This document shows positions 19,074-30,809 of a DNA stretch of 64,000 nucleotides, one piece after another. Position 1 is the stretch's first letter. Each line of letters opens with the position of its first letter. The position numbers were made by a program, and so were the translations under genes. The stretch is from Primula veris (lineage: Eukaryota > Streptophyta > Magnoliopsida > Ericales > Primulaceae), in contig OY821745.1 of the NCBI GenBank assembly GCA_963682055.1, forward strand, positions 22,565,342 through 22,629,341, read 5' to 3'. The notes beneath the pieces are model-generated. The model was not told where the DNA came from. It ran no database searches and was given only the letters and a program-made list of their open reading frames with translations.

Positions 19074-20315
19074 TGTTGAACTTAGAGTTCAATAATGATT
19101 TTGATTATAACGTTGATTATGTGTTTAATGATTTTACGATTTCAATGATATAATGCTTGTCTTGTCCAAAGGTAGAAAACGTATATTTCAGGTCTTTAAA
19201 TAATAGAGCATTCGATAACGAAGCCATAGGTTCAAGCGGAACCAAATTCGGAGCTAAAACGAAGAAGTTATGGGCTTTCGAAAAAGACCGAAAAACTGCC
19301 AGAAGAACAGTCGACCGATCGACTGTACAAAAACGACCGATCGTTTTTGTACAGAATTCTTCCAGTGAGCAGGTCGAAAATTCGACCGATCGTTTCTCTG
19401 ATAACGACCGATCGTTTTCTGAAAACGATCGATCGACTGTAGAAAACGACCGATCGTTTTCTACAGAATTCAAAAACAGCTTTTCAGCTTTTTCTGGAAA
19501 ATTGCTTAAAACAGCCTCAACTACCTCCAACGGTCATAACCCAGAAAAACAGACTTTGCTGTTATATAAACCACCTCAAATCTCTCTCCAAAAACACGAA
19601 GCTTAACCATCATCATCCTTAAAACCTCTCTCAATTAAAAACCCTAATATCACCATTTTGGTGTATATATATTCGAGAAAGAGGAAAATCAAAGAGAAAG
19701 AGATTCAAGCTCGATCTTCATCAACAACTCACCAATTAGCTTTTTAAGAAGCAATTAGAATAGTGAGTGTAGTTACATTATTGTAACAAAATTGTATCGA
19801 GTGTTTTATAAACTCATTTGTGAGCGAGTGATCGGGTAGAGGCTTTGTAAGCAAGTGAAGCTTAAAAGCTCTAGGTCTTTTCATTCGGGTACTCATAGAT
19901 TGAGGGGGAGTCGTTGACTCAATAGACGTGTACGCTTGCACTTGTATCAAGAGTTAGGAAACTCGGGTAGAGGGTGAGCCAATCGATTGATTGAGCTTGA
20001 TAGGAATTGTAAAATTCGGGAAGATTATTTTCAGTGAAATACTCGGTAGTACCGAGGAGAGGACGTAGGCCGTTTGCCGAACCTCTATAAATCACGGTGT
20101 CATTTTCTTTCCCTTACTTTTACTTTCCGCAACTTATACTTTTGCTTATTATCTTGTTTGCGTTTAGTATTTATTTCATTCCATTAACTTTATTAATACG
20201 CTTAAGCTTAAAATTGCATTAGTTGGGTTGTTAGTTGTTTAGAATTTTTAATTAGGCGAAAAGCGTCAAAACCTTATTCACCCCCCCTCTAAGTTTAGCC
20301 GCACACGGGCCAACA
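19074..20315 (+). mobile_element. solo LTR of the CGACCGATCG-palindrome family
   Basis: It starts TGTTGAAC and ends GGCCAACA, 1242 bp, homologous along its length to the three LTRs of the composite element at 23193-32034. Perfect TGCTA duplications flank it and no primer-binding site follows, so the internal region was lost by LTR-LTR recombination. A TATATAAA box lies at about 19563-19570. It interrupts an old Copia integrase. Confidence 0.92.
19308..19470. repeat. palindromic ACGACCGATCGTTTT array in the solo LTR
   Basis: Seven to eight short units around the palindrome CGATCG, most as GACCGATCGTTTT, some as CGATCGACTG, separated by 10-25 bp. They keep both strands open, which explains the overlapping Asp-Arg-Ser-Phe-rich open frames on both strands. 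Confidence 0.85.
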
Positions 20316-22720
20316 TGCTATTTTGCTGCATTGGTCCATCTGAGGTTCATAGTCACTCAAAACACTGAATGCGTATCAGTTGGTAACTGGTTATGAGCCA
20401 GATGCCTCATATGAATGCGTGTTTGAGTGCTATATTAATATTTTGATTGAGCTATAAAAGAGTTCAAAATATGGACCTCTGAAGGGGACATACGTCTATT
20501 ATGTATTCCCTGGGTATCATTTGATAGACTTACCTTGGCAAGCAATCTCTTTATCGCATGACATGCGAAAGAAACATTGCTAAGACTGTACTCCCCGTCG
20601 TTAGGGAAGATTTACACGTTAACGTTGAATATGAACGACATGAAATAACATGACAATAACACACTCAGTCTTAGCTTGATCCCCAAAATGCACTAAGTGA
20701 TAAGTGCGTGCATAGACTCCCCCAAGTCTAAATAAGTGTCAGACGCACTTTGAAGTTTATAAAATGTCACGAGATCATTTATATACCAGCTGCAAATTGT
20801 TTGTAAGGATAGTTGTCCCTGTTGGATGCCGTGTTAAAACACGTTGCTTTGGTCGAACCCGCTAAGAAAATGACGCTGCCGTCGGCCGTCAGTCTGTAGT
20901 CCTTCCCATGTAATGAGGAAGTTGACCTGTTCTGAATTCGTTCAGCCATAGAAGTGGTGAACTGAAACTCATTTGTCGCATGAGATTATAAAGGATCAAG
21001 GAAATGTGTGATTCCTCCTCATCCTGAGAATCTCGAAATATCTGTCGATCATGATATCTTAGACGATATTGAAGCAAAACGAGACTGTTATTGCTTACTT
21101 GTTCATATATTCGGTGACGACTGATAATATGAGCAAATGATGACATGGAACCACATATCGTTGCCTGAAGTCAACGAAGAACAGACTGACCTTATGGAAA
21201 CTCACAATCCAAGTAGAATTCCTTAGTGAAAGAGTGTTCGAACCTGTAGTTCCAACACCGCCCAATGTTAAACGAGTTCGTTTATTTGGGTATTCATAAG
21301 AAAGCGTGATGAGAATAATGAGGATGTATATTGTTCGCCTCCTAGTGCAAGGCTTCTCTCACATCTTGGAATTGATTCTGAGATGGTTTATTTACTCGTA
21401 ATGGACGTTATAACGGTCCCTACTTTACCAGTTTAGTTTTTTTTGAAAAATTGAGTATGCAACCTTTGACTGTGGTCATGGTTTTATCTCTATGAGGATT
21501 TAGATAGAGAGAGGTTGATGAAGGTCCTAGTTGGAATTCATATGCTTAAATCAAGTAGTTCCTGAACTCGGAACACATTCTTAATTGAATGAGATATTCA
21601 CTGTATGGGTTAAAATAATCCAAGCGGATGTGGTATCCCTGCTTAAGGGAGTACTTGATTATCTTGGGATACTTGAACAAGTATTATGCCCTTGCATGTT
21701 TTGAAGCAATCTTTTTTTAGTATTTTCTCTTCGAGATGAAAGAACTTGGGAAGACACGATAGTGACTCAGCCTGATGATCGAGTCCCGTATAGACAGAAT
21801 ATGAGTCTATGATTCAATACACCTAGAAGATGTTATGACGCTTTAGTCATCATGATGTTAATCCATCACATTCTCCCATGATCGTTCGATCACTAGACAT
21901 TGGTATAGGCTCATTCCGTCCCTGAAGTGACGATGAAGAGATATCTAACCATGTCGTTCATATCTGAGTACAATAACCACATTATTGTACTTGGTCTAAT
22001 GTGCTAGGACGAACATCTCGTCTGCTGTGAATTGTCTAGCTCGACACAGCATCGCGCTAACATGTTGCCACCGAAATGGTATTAAAGACATTTTCCCATT
22101 AACTTAAGGTAACTATGGATGAGGGCTTGTTTTATCCATTTGCGTTGTCGAGTGTATGTGCCTCCTTTGGTACTCGACTTAACCCCACACCGTTTTTTTT
22201 CTGGCTATACCGATGCCGGTTATTTATCAGACTTGTATAAGCGATATTCCTACAAATGTTATGTCTTTACCATTAGGAATATGACGATATCTTGGAGGTC
22301 TTGGTAAAACTCCAAATGAATCACTCATATATACTCATGCTATATGAGACGAGTAGAGAGTGTATATGGGTTCGAGCTGTTATTAGCCATATATGAAGTA
22401 CATGTATCTGTCTAACGATCTTGGTGAAGCAATTGTCATATTTGAGGGCAAGTTGCTGTTATCGATCAACATACACATGATTAGATTATGCCATTGAGCA
22501 TATTTCGCCTAACTAACTTTTCACTAAAGTACAAAAACATCATGTCGAATGCTCGTTCCTATTCCATCAGATGTGTGAATTTTAACAGCACCCAAGTATG
22601 TGAATGTATAAATGAAGCATACCGACGAATGCTCGTATTATTTCTACGAATACGAAATTCCCACGCCCTGTCGTGTGCAAGTGAGGGAAAGCATCCTGAT
22701 TAATACTTGTGTACTCTTTT
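20316..22720 (+). pseudogene. old Copia pol remnant (integrase C-terminus, RT, RNase H)
   Basis: Scattered plus-strand pieces fall in the order expected for a Ty1-copia polyprotein, with many stops and frameshifts. QLVTGYEPD and GPLKGTYVYYVFPGYH are the integrase end. IPAAN lies about 20790-20800. VFIRKRDENNE and GFSHILE near 21270-21380 correspond to the RT words VRKRNEN and QGFSQRPGIDYEET. FEMKELGK lies near 21735, SPMIVRSLDI near 21880, and GYTDAGYLSD with SWRSW at 22200-22307 is the RNase H. It is clearly dead. It is continuous with the remnant before 19074 and with the LTR at 32087. Confidence 0.8.
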
Positions 22721-23165
22721 TGTTCTTAGTTCAAGGGTTTGTCCCACAGGGTTTACCTTGACAAGATTTTAACGATACACATTTCTAATCCCCGTTCTCA
22801 CTAAGGATTGCTGAAATCAGGGGAGTATCCGGTTGTATACTTCTAACCATCATGCACTCTTTTGTCATTTGATTAGAGTTTTGTCCCACTGGGTTTTCTC
22901 TAACAAGGTTTTAATGAGGCATATCGTGTATGGTTATTTCCCCGGTACTACTGACAGTTGTGTACTATTTTGTCCTTCGATCGAGTTTTTCTCACCGGGT
23001 TTTCTTGGCAAGGTTTTGACGACTGACATATGTTCTATTAAGTTCATTCACACACTTTTATAGTGTTTCGGTCCACTCTATTCGACAACACCATTTTATC
23101 ATATGATCCGGTTTTGTCCCTCATCAGGTTTTCTAGACTTGTGGTTTTATGTGTCGGCATTTATG
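22720..23165 (+). repeat. tandem TTGTCCCAC-GGGTTTT repeats downstream of RNase H
   Basis: Four diverged units of TTTGTCCCACNGGGTTTTC followed by AAGGTTTTAACGA at about 22738, 22870, 22973 and 23110 (spacing about 100-140 bp). Such repeats lie between the end of pol and the 3' LTR in some plant Copia elements. Confidence 0.7.
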
Positions 23166-23187
23166 AATGAATATCGACTCGATTGAC

Positions 23188-23192
23188 TGCAT
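23188..23192. repeat. target-site duplication TGCAT (left)
   Basis: TGCAT before the first LTR of the composite element is repeated at 32035-32039 after its last LTR. Confidence 0.92.
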
Positions 23193-24463
23193 TGTTGAAC
23201 CATGGGGTTCAATAATTGATTTTGATTATAACTTTGATTATGTTTTTAATGATTTTACGATTTCTCTATTTTGATGATATAATGCTTGTCATTTCCAAAA
23301 AGAGAATTTGTAAATTTCAGCCAGAAAGATAGAGCACAGAAAAACGAAGCCACGGGTTCAAGCAGAACCAGAATCGGAGTTAAGACGAAAAAGTTATGAG
23401 CTTTCGAAGTATAACGAGAAAACCGGAAATACTGAAGAAACGACCGATCGTCTGGACAAAAACGACCGATCGTTTTTGGTCCAAATTCTTCCAGTAAGGT
23501 CGTCTGAAAAACGACCGATCGTTTTTCAGAAAACGACCGATCGTTTCTGAAAACGACCGATTGACTGCAGAAAAACGAGCGATCATTTTTTGCAGATTTC
23601 GAAAACAGCTTTTCAGCTTATTCTGGAAAGTTGCTTAAAACCAATGGTTAAAACACTCAACCACTTCCAACGGTCAGAAAACACAAGACAAACCTTTTGG
23701 TCCATAAAAAGAGCCAAATCCCTCTCTCAAAGATACAACATTTACAACTTATTATCATTCTTCAAGCTCTCTCATTCATAACACAAAATATCACCATTTT
23801 GGTGAATATATTCAAAAAAGAGGGAAATTAAGGAGAAAGAATTTCGAGCTCAACCAAAGATCAAAACATCATCAAAACCATAAATTAGCTTATTTAGAAG
23901 CAATCAAATTGTGGGTGTTGTTTTAATTGTCGATAAATTTGTAAAGAGCAAAAATTATAAGCTCATTGTGAGTGAGTGTTTGGGTAGAAGCTTTTAAGCC
24001 AAAGTGTTGGTTAAAAGTTCTAGGTTAAACACTTCGGTACTCATAGATTGAGGGGGAGTCGTTGACTCATTAAACGTGTTCGCTTGCACTTGTATCAAGA
24101 GTAGGAACCTCGGGTAGAGGGTGAGCCAATCGGTCGATTGAGCTCGATAGGATTTGTAAAATCGGGAAAATTATTTTTTAGTGAAATACTCGGTAGTACC
24201 GAGGAGAGGACGTATGCCGTTTTGCCGAAACTCTATAAATCACGGTGTCATTTTCTTCCTTAACTTTTACTTTCCGCAAATTTTTATTATTGCTTATTTT
24301 CTTGCTTGCGTTTAGTAATTCTAGCAATTCATTAACTCTTGTTAAAACGCTTAAGGTTAGAATTGCATAAGTTGGATTATTAGTTGCACTTAGATTTTAA
24401 TTAGACGAAAAGCGCCAAAACCATATTCACCCCCCCTCTAAGGTTTAGCCACACGGGCCAACA
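23193..24463 (+). mobile_element. LTR 1 of the composite element
   Basis: TGTTGAAC...GGCCAACA, 1271 bp. It contains an array of CGACCGATCG palindromes at about 23437-23590 and a CCATAAAAAG TATA-like box near 23700. Confidence 0.92.
23437..23590. repeat. palindromic CGACCGATCG array in LTR 1
   Basis: Six or so units of AACGACCGATCGTTTT type, one degenerate (GAGCGATCATTTT). Confidence 0.85.
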
Positions 24464-24465
24464 AT

Positions 24466-24477
24466 TGGTATCAGAGC
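24466..24477 (+). other. primer-binding site (initiator tRNA-Met type), first internal region
   Basis: TGGTATCAGAGC lies two bases after the LTR end. This is the common plant LTR-retrotransposon primer site complementary to the 3' end of initiator tRNA-Met. Confidence 0.88.
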
Positions 24478-24525
24478 CGTGGCTCTTGCATATAGGAATC
24501 TAACGATTTAAGATTTAAGATCCCG

Positions 24526-26742
24526 ATGGCTAATTTGTACAATTTCGCATCCGGCATAGCTTTATCCCCAAATACTCCACCTTATTTCGATGGGATAAAC
24601 TATAGTTATTGGAAACATAGGATGAGCATTTTTCTACAAAGCTATAATATTAATCTTTGGAAGATTATTAAAGTAGGATATTCCGCTCCTAAATCCAAAA
24701 ATAGCGAGAACCCAATTCCCGTAGAGGACTTAGATGTTGCTCAACTATAAGCCTACTCTACTAACGCTAAAGCGATGTACGCTATTGTGTGTGCCGTTTC
24801 CCCTAACGAGTACAACAAAATTTCCGCATGTAAAACGGCTAAGGGTATGTGGGATAAGCTAGTAGTTATGCATGAAGGGACTAACCAAGTTAAGGATTGC
24901 AAACTCCAACTATTAGTTCATGACTACGAGCTTTTTAAAATGAGCGAGGGAGAAACTATTTCCGATATGCTTGCTAGATTTACTACTATTACTGATGGAT
25001 TAACATCTCTTGGTAAGTGTTTGTCTTATAAGGAAATGGTTTCAAAGGTGATTCGGAGCTTACCGAAAGAATGGGAACCAAAGGTCATCGCAATTCAAGA
25101 GGCGCACGACATGAACACATACACTCTTGATGTATTGACGGGTTCACTCATTACTCACGAGATCACACTCAATAGTCACAAGCCAATCTCGAAAAAGAAG
25201 GAGATAGCTTTCAAAGGAACAACTTGTGACGAAAGCGATGACTTATCCAATGACGACAAAAATTCAATGCAAATCATTCGAATCGTCAAGGAAATACTCA
25301 AGCTAAAAGACCAACGCAAACATAAAGGTAAATCGTCAAATAATTCAATTTATTCTAACGATTTTGTTTGCTATACTTGTGGTAAGGAAGGACACATAGC
25401 GAGAGATTGCATCAAGAATCGCAAGAGCAAAGGCAAGAAGAAGATATCCGCTTCAAGCTCTAGCGATAGCTCCGACCAAGATGAAGTCGATCATGTTGCT
25501 TGCTATGTGGCCTTGGAAGACAACAATGAGACAAACCAATCATCTTCAAGTGAAAGCGAAACCGATGAGGTAAATGATCTATCCTATGATGAATTACTTC
25601 ATATGTGCGATATTTACTCCAAAAAGTTTCCTAAACTTTCGGAAAAGGTTGAATCTCTTAAAAGGATAAATTCTTCTCTCAATGAAGAAATAAGATCCTT
25701 GAAAAGAGATAAAAATGAAAATGAGTCTATTCCAACATCGTCATTCTCTTTACATGATATAGATGACGAAAGGGAAGACTTGAAAGACAAAAACAATGAT
25801 CTCGTAATTCAAAACAAGTCTTTACAAACCGAGATCAATTTTTTTAAAAATGAAGTCTCTAGACTTGCTAAAACTCTTTCAAAACCATCTTCTTTAGATT
25901 GTGACTTATTAGAAAATTTTGAAGAGTTAAAGGATGCTTTCGATAAAGTTAAAAGCAAAAACAAGGTTTTGAGCTCTCATACTTTTAACTTAAATGACAA
26001 GGTCAAGGTTTTAGAAACCGAGAATGAAACTTTGAAAACCAAAAACAACGAGCTTGTTATTTCTATTGAAAAACTTGATTTAACAATTTCAAAGTTTTCT
26101 AAGGGTAAAACCGTTGTAGATAACATCTTGAGTTGTCAAAAGGATTTCAATGATAAGAGTGGTTTAGGTTATGATTGCATTAGCTCTAATTCAAACAAAA
26201 CCCACTTCGTCAAAGCCTCTAACATTTCTAAAACTCCTACCCCGCCTAAACAAGAGGTTGTTTTTACCAAAGGGAGTACTTCCAAGATTTTTCAAAAATC
26301 TTTTAATGATAGGAAAGGTATAGGTTTTCAAACCAAAATGGATACTCCGAAAAACTTTTCCAAAACTTCATATAATTATCGTTATACTAAAAAGTTTATG
26401 CATTGTGTACATTGTAGTAGAAATGAGCATATTTCTTCTAGATGTCCTTATCGCTTTCATGTTAGTAGAAGCGATTTGAAATGGGTAGTAAAGACCCGTG
26501 TCCCTAAAAATGTCGGCCCCAAAAGAAATTCGGGACAAAAAGACAAATCTTGTGTTGTAGGTATCTCCATCCAAAAGGAGAAAATCAACAAGTGGTTGAC
26601 AACACCGGCAAAAGTCATGGAAGTCAAGAAGATCGACTCCACCATCAAGAATGAAGTACCATTGATCGACAAAGGTGGAAGGCATACCAACAAATGGTAC
26701 CACCTATTTGGACTTAGAAACGCTCAATGCAAATGCCATTAG
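24526..26742 (+). pseudogene. Gag, first copy, interrupted by a TAA at codon 75
   Basis: The frame runs from ATG 24526 to the stop at 26740-26742 (738 codons), broken by TAA at 24748-24750 where the second copy has GAA. The N-terminus (YFDGINYSYWKHRM) and the following residues fit a UBN2/DUF4219-type Copia Gag. Counting from the Met at 24775, a CCHC knuckle CYTCGKEGHIARDC sits at 199-212, then Ser/Asp-rich segments, a long Lys/Glu/Leu coiled coil (about 270-440) and a second knuckle-like CVHCSRNEHISSRC at 544-557. The ORF closes about 260 bp before the polypurine tract. No pol domains follow. A truncated protein could start at 24775, lacking the N-terminal 83 residues. Confidence 0.9.
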
Positions 26743-26906
26743 CGAGCAGAATTGAGATCACATATTCGGTATACTCTACTCTATAATATTTATATATATG
26801 TGATAAGTTGGGTAATATGCATCATAATAACTTTTTTTCTTGTTTTGGTTTTTCTTTGAAAACCCTCCACATAACCCCAATTTTTTATATTACATTTTGA
26901 TAATGC

Positions 26907-26917
26907 AAAAGGGGGAG
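26907..26917 (+). other. second polypurine-like tract, first copy
   Basis: AAAAGGGGGAG about 95 bp before the main polypurine tract. Repeated purine tracts are a feature reported for Sirevirus-type Copia elements. Confidence 0.5.
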
Positions 26918-26998
26918 AAAAATGATATTTAGAGAAATGCGTTTTGTTAAAGTGGAGGATATATTTTTTTGTAAAATCATCATTATTTTGTCATAATC

Positions 26999-27012
26999 AA
27001 AATGGGGGAGAT
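26999..27012 (+). other. polypurine tract, first copy
   Basis: AAAATGGGGGAGAT immediately before the TG of LTR 2. Confidence 0.88.
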
Positions 27013-28262
27013 TGTTGAACCATGGGGTTCAATAATTGATTTTGATTATAACTTTGATTATGTTTTTAATGATTTTACGATTTCTCTATTTCGATGATAT
27101 AATGCTTGTCTTTTCCAAAAAGATAATTTGTAAATTTCAGCCAGAAAGATAGAGCACAGAAAAACGAAGCCACAGGTTCAAGCAGAACCAGAATCGGAGC
27201 TAAGACGAAGGAGTTATGAGCTTTCGAAGTTTAACGAGAAAACCGGGAATACTGAAGAAACGACCGATCGTCTGGACAAAAACGACCGATCGTTTTTGGT
27301 CCAAATTCTTCCAGTAAGGTCGTCTGAAAAATGACCGATCGTTTTTCAGAAAACGACCGATCGACTGCAAAAAACGACCGATCGTTTTCTGCAGATTTCG
27401 AAAACAGCTTTTCAGCTTATTCTGGAAAGTTGCTTAAAACCAATGGTTAAAACACTCAACCACTTCCAACGGTCAGAAAACACAAGACAAACCTTTTGGT
27501 CCATAAAAAGAGCCAAATCCCTCTCCCAAAGATGCAACATTTACAACCTATTATTATTCTTCAACCTCTCTCATTCATAACACAAAATATTACCATTTTG
27601 GTAAATATATTCGAAAAAGAGGGAAATTAAGGAGAAAGCATTTCGATCTCAACCAAAGATCAAAACATCATCAAAACCACAAATTAGCTTATTTAGAAGC
27701 AATCAAATTGTGGGTGTTGTTTTAATTGTCGATAAATTTGTAAACAGCAAAAATTATAAGCTCATTGTGAGTGAGTGTTTGGGTAGAAGCTTTTAAGCCA
27801 AAGTGTTGGTTAAAAGTTCTAGGTTAAACACTTGGGTACTCATAGATTGAGGGGGAGTCGTTGACTCATTAAACGTGTTCGCTTGCACTTGTATCAAGAG
27901 TAGGAACCTCGGGTAGAGGGTGAGCCAATCGGTCGATTGATCTCGATAGGATTTGTAAAATCGGGAAAATTATTTTTTAGTGAAATACTCGGTAGTACCA
28001 AGGAGAGGACGTAGGCCGTTTTGCCGAACCTCTATAAATCACAGTGTCATTTTCTTCCTTAACTTTTACTTTCCGCAAATTTTTATTATTGCTTATTTTC
28101 TTGCTTGCGTTTAGTAATTCTAGCAATTCATTAACTCTTGTTAAAACGCTTAAGCTTATAATTGCATAAGTTGGATTATTAGTTGCACTTAGATTTTAAT
28201 TAGGCGAAAAGCGCCAAAACCTTATTCACCCCCCCTCTAAGGTTTAGCCACACGGGCCAATA
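27013..28262 (+). mobile_element. LTR 2 (shared middle LTR)
   Basis: 1250 bp, starting TGTTGAAC. The 3' end reads GGCCAATA instead of GGCCAACA, a single change that destroys the CA terminus. It serves both as 3' LTR of the first copy and 5' LTR of the second. The palindrome array is at about 27260-27395. Confidence 0.9.
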
Positions 28263-28264
28263 AT

Positions 28265-28276
28265 TGGTATCAGAGC
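28265..28276 (+). other. primer-binding site, second internal region
   Basis: TGGTATCAGAGC, identical to the first copy and at the same spacing from the LTR. Confidence 0.88.
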
Positions 28277-28324
28277 CGTGGCTCTTGCATATAGGAATCT
28301 AACGATTTAAGAGTTAAGATCCCG

Positions 28325-30541
28325 ATGGCTAATTTGTACAATTTCGCATCCGGCATAGCTTTATCCCCAAATACTCCACCTTATTTCGATGGGATAAACT
28401 ATAGTTATTGGAAAGATAGGATGAGCATTTTTCTACAAAGCTATAATATTAATCTTTGAAAGATTATTAAAGTAGGATATTCCGCTCCTAAATCCGAAAA
28501 TAGCGAGAACCCAATTTCCGTAGAGGACTTAGATGTTGCTCAACTAGAAGCCTACTCTAATAACGCTAAAGCGATGTACGCTATTGTGTGTACCGTTTCC
28601 CCTAACGAGTACAAAAAAATTTCCGCATGTAAAATGGCTAAGGGTATGTGGGATAAGCTAGTAGTTATGCATGAAGGGACTAACCAAGTTAAGGATTGCA
28701 AACTCCAACTATTAGTTCATGACTACAAGCTTTTTAAAATGAGCGAGGGAGAAACTATTTCCCATATGCTTGCTAGATTTACTACTATTACTAATGGATT
28801 AACATCTCTTGGTAAGTGTTTGTCTTGTAAGGAAATGGTTTCAAAGGTGATTCGGAGCTTACCGAAAGAATGGGAACCAAAGGTCACCGCAATTCAAGAG
28901 GCGCACGACATGAACACATACACTCTTGATGTGTTGACGGGTTCACTCATTACTCACGAGATCACCCTCAATAGTCACAAGCCAATCTCGAAAAAGAAGG
29001 AGATAGCTTTCAAAGGAACAACTTGTGACGAAAGCGATGAGCTATCCAATGATGACAAAAATTCAATGCAAATCATTCGAATCGTCAAGGAAATACTCAA
29101 GCTAAAAGACCAACGCAAACATAAAGGTAAATCGTCAAATAATTCAATTTATTCTAACGATTTTGTTTGCTATACTTGTGGTAAGGAAGGACACATAGCG
29201 AGAGATTGCATCAAGAATCGCAAGAGCAAAGGCAAGAAGAAGATATCCGCTTCAAGCTCTAGCGATAGCTCCGACCAAGATGAAGTCGATCATGTTGCTT
29301 GCTATGTGGCCTTGGAAGACAACAATGAGCCAAACCAATCATCTTTAAGTGAAAGAGAAACCGATGAGGTAAATGATCTATCCTATGATGAATTACTTCA
29401 TATGTGCGATATTTACTCCAAAAAGTTTCCTAAACTTTCGGAAAAGGTTGAATCTCTTAAAAGGATAAATTCTTCTCTCAATGAAGAAATAAGATCCTTG
29501 AAAAGAGATAAAAATGAAAATGTGTCTATTCCAACATCGTCATTCTCTTTACATGATATAGATGACGAAAGGGAAGACTTGAAAGACAAAAACAATGATC
29601 TCGTAATTCAAAACAAGTCTTTACAAACCGAGATCAATTTTCTTAAAAATGAAGTCTCTAGACTTGCTAAAACTCTTTCAAAACCATCTTCTTTAGATTG
29701 CGACTTATTAGAAAATTTTAAAGAGTTAAAGGATGCTTTCGATAAAGTTAAAAGCAAAAACAAGGTTTTGAGCTCTCATGCTTTTAACTTAAATGACAAG
29801 GTCAAGGTTTTAGAAACCGAGAATGAAACTTTGAAAACCAAAAACAACGAGCTTGTCATTTCTATTGAAAAACTTGATTTAACAATTTCAAAGTTTTCTA
29901 AGGGTAAAACCGTTTTAGATAACATCTTGAGTTGTCAAAAGGATTTCAATGATAAGAGTGGTTTAGGTTATGATTGCATTAGCTCTAATTCAAACAAAAC
30001 TCACTTCGTCAAAGCCTCTAACATTTCTAAAACTCCTACCCCGCCTAAACAAGAGGTTGTTTTTACCAAAGGGAGTACTTCCAAGATTTTTCAAAAATCT
30101 TTTAATGATAGGAAAGGTATAGGTTTTCAAACCAAAATGGATACTCCGAAAAACTTTTCCAAAACTTCGTATAATTATCGTTATACTAAAAAGTTTATGC
30201 ATTGTGTACATTGTAGTAGAAATGAGCATATTTCTTCTAGATGTCCTTATCGCTTTCATGTTAGTAGAAGCGATTTGAAATGGGTAGTAAAGACCCGTGT
30301 CCCTAAAAATGTCGGCCCCAAAAGAAATTGGGGACAAAAAGACAAATCTTGTGTTGTAGGTATCTCCATCCAAAAGGAGAAAATCAACAAGTGGTTGACA
30401 ACAGCGGCAAAAGTCGTGAAAGTCAAGAAGATCGACTTCACCATCAAGAATGAAGTACCATTGATCGACAAAGGTAGAAGGCATACCAACAAATGGTACC
30501 ACCTATTTGGACTTAGAAACGCTCAATGCAAATGCCATTAG
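28325..30541 (+). pseudogene. Gag, second copy, interrupted by a TGA at codon 45
   Basis: The domain layout is the same as in the first copy, with the 738-codon frame from 28325 to 30541. It is broken by TGA at 28457-28459 where the first copy has TGG (Trp45). At the site of the first copy's TAA this copy is intact. Beyond Met 28574 the frame is open for 655 codons and differs from copy 1 by scattered substitutions only. CCHC knuckle and coiled coil are kept. No pol coding follows, so this copy is also gag-only. Confidence 0.9.
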
Positions 30542-30795
30542 CGAGCAGACTTGAGATCACATATTCGGTATACTCTACTCTATAATATTTATATATATGT
30601 GATAAGTTGGGTAATATGCATCATAATAACTTTTTTTCTTGTTTTGGTTTTTCTTTGAAAACCCTCCACATAACCCCAATTTTTTATTACATTTTGATAA
30701 TGCAAAAGGGGAAGAAAAATGATATTTAGAGAAATGCGTTTTGTTAAAATGGAGGAGATATTTTTTTGTAAAATCATCATTATTTTGTCATAATC

Positions 30796-30809
30796 AAAAT
30801 GGGGGAGAT
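30796..30809 (+). other. polypurine tract, second copy
   Basis: AAAATGGGGGAGAT before LTR 3. The upstream tract is changed to AAAAGGGGAAG in this copy. Confidence 0.88.

Noticed and set aside
19308..19470. Regularly spaced palindromic repeats as a possible CRISPR array
   Set aside because: Repeats are short (10-16 bp), spacing is irregular, the spacers are themselves repetitive and the setting is a plant LTR.
19117..19606. Overlapping open frames on both strands (137 and 149 codons) rich in Asp, Arg, Ser and Phe
   Set aside because: They lie in the LTR and are produced by the CGACCGATCG palindromes, which read open on both strands.
24466..24477. TGGTATCAGAGC as part of a tRNA gene
   Set aside because: It is a primer-binding site next to an LTR end; no cloverleaf surrounds it.
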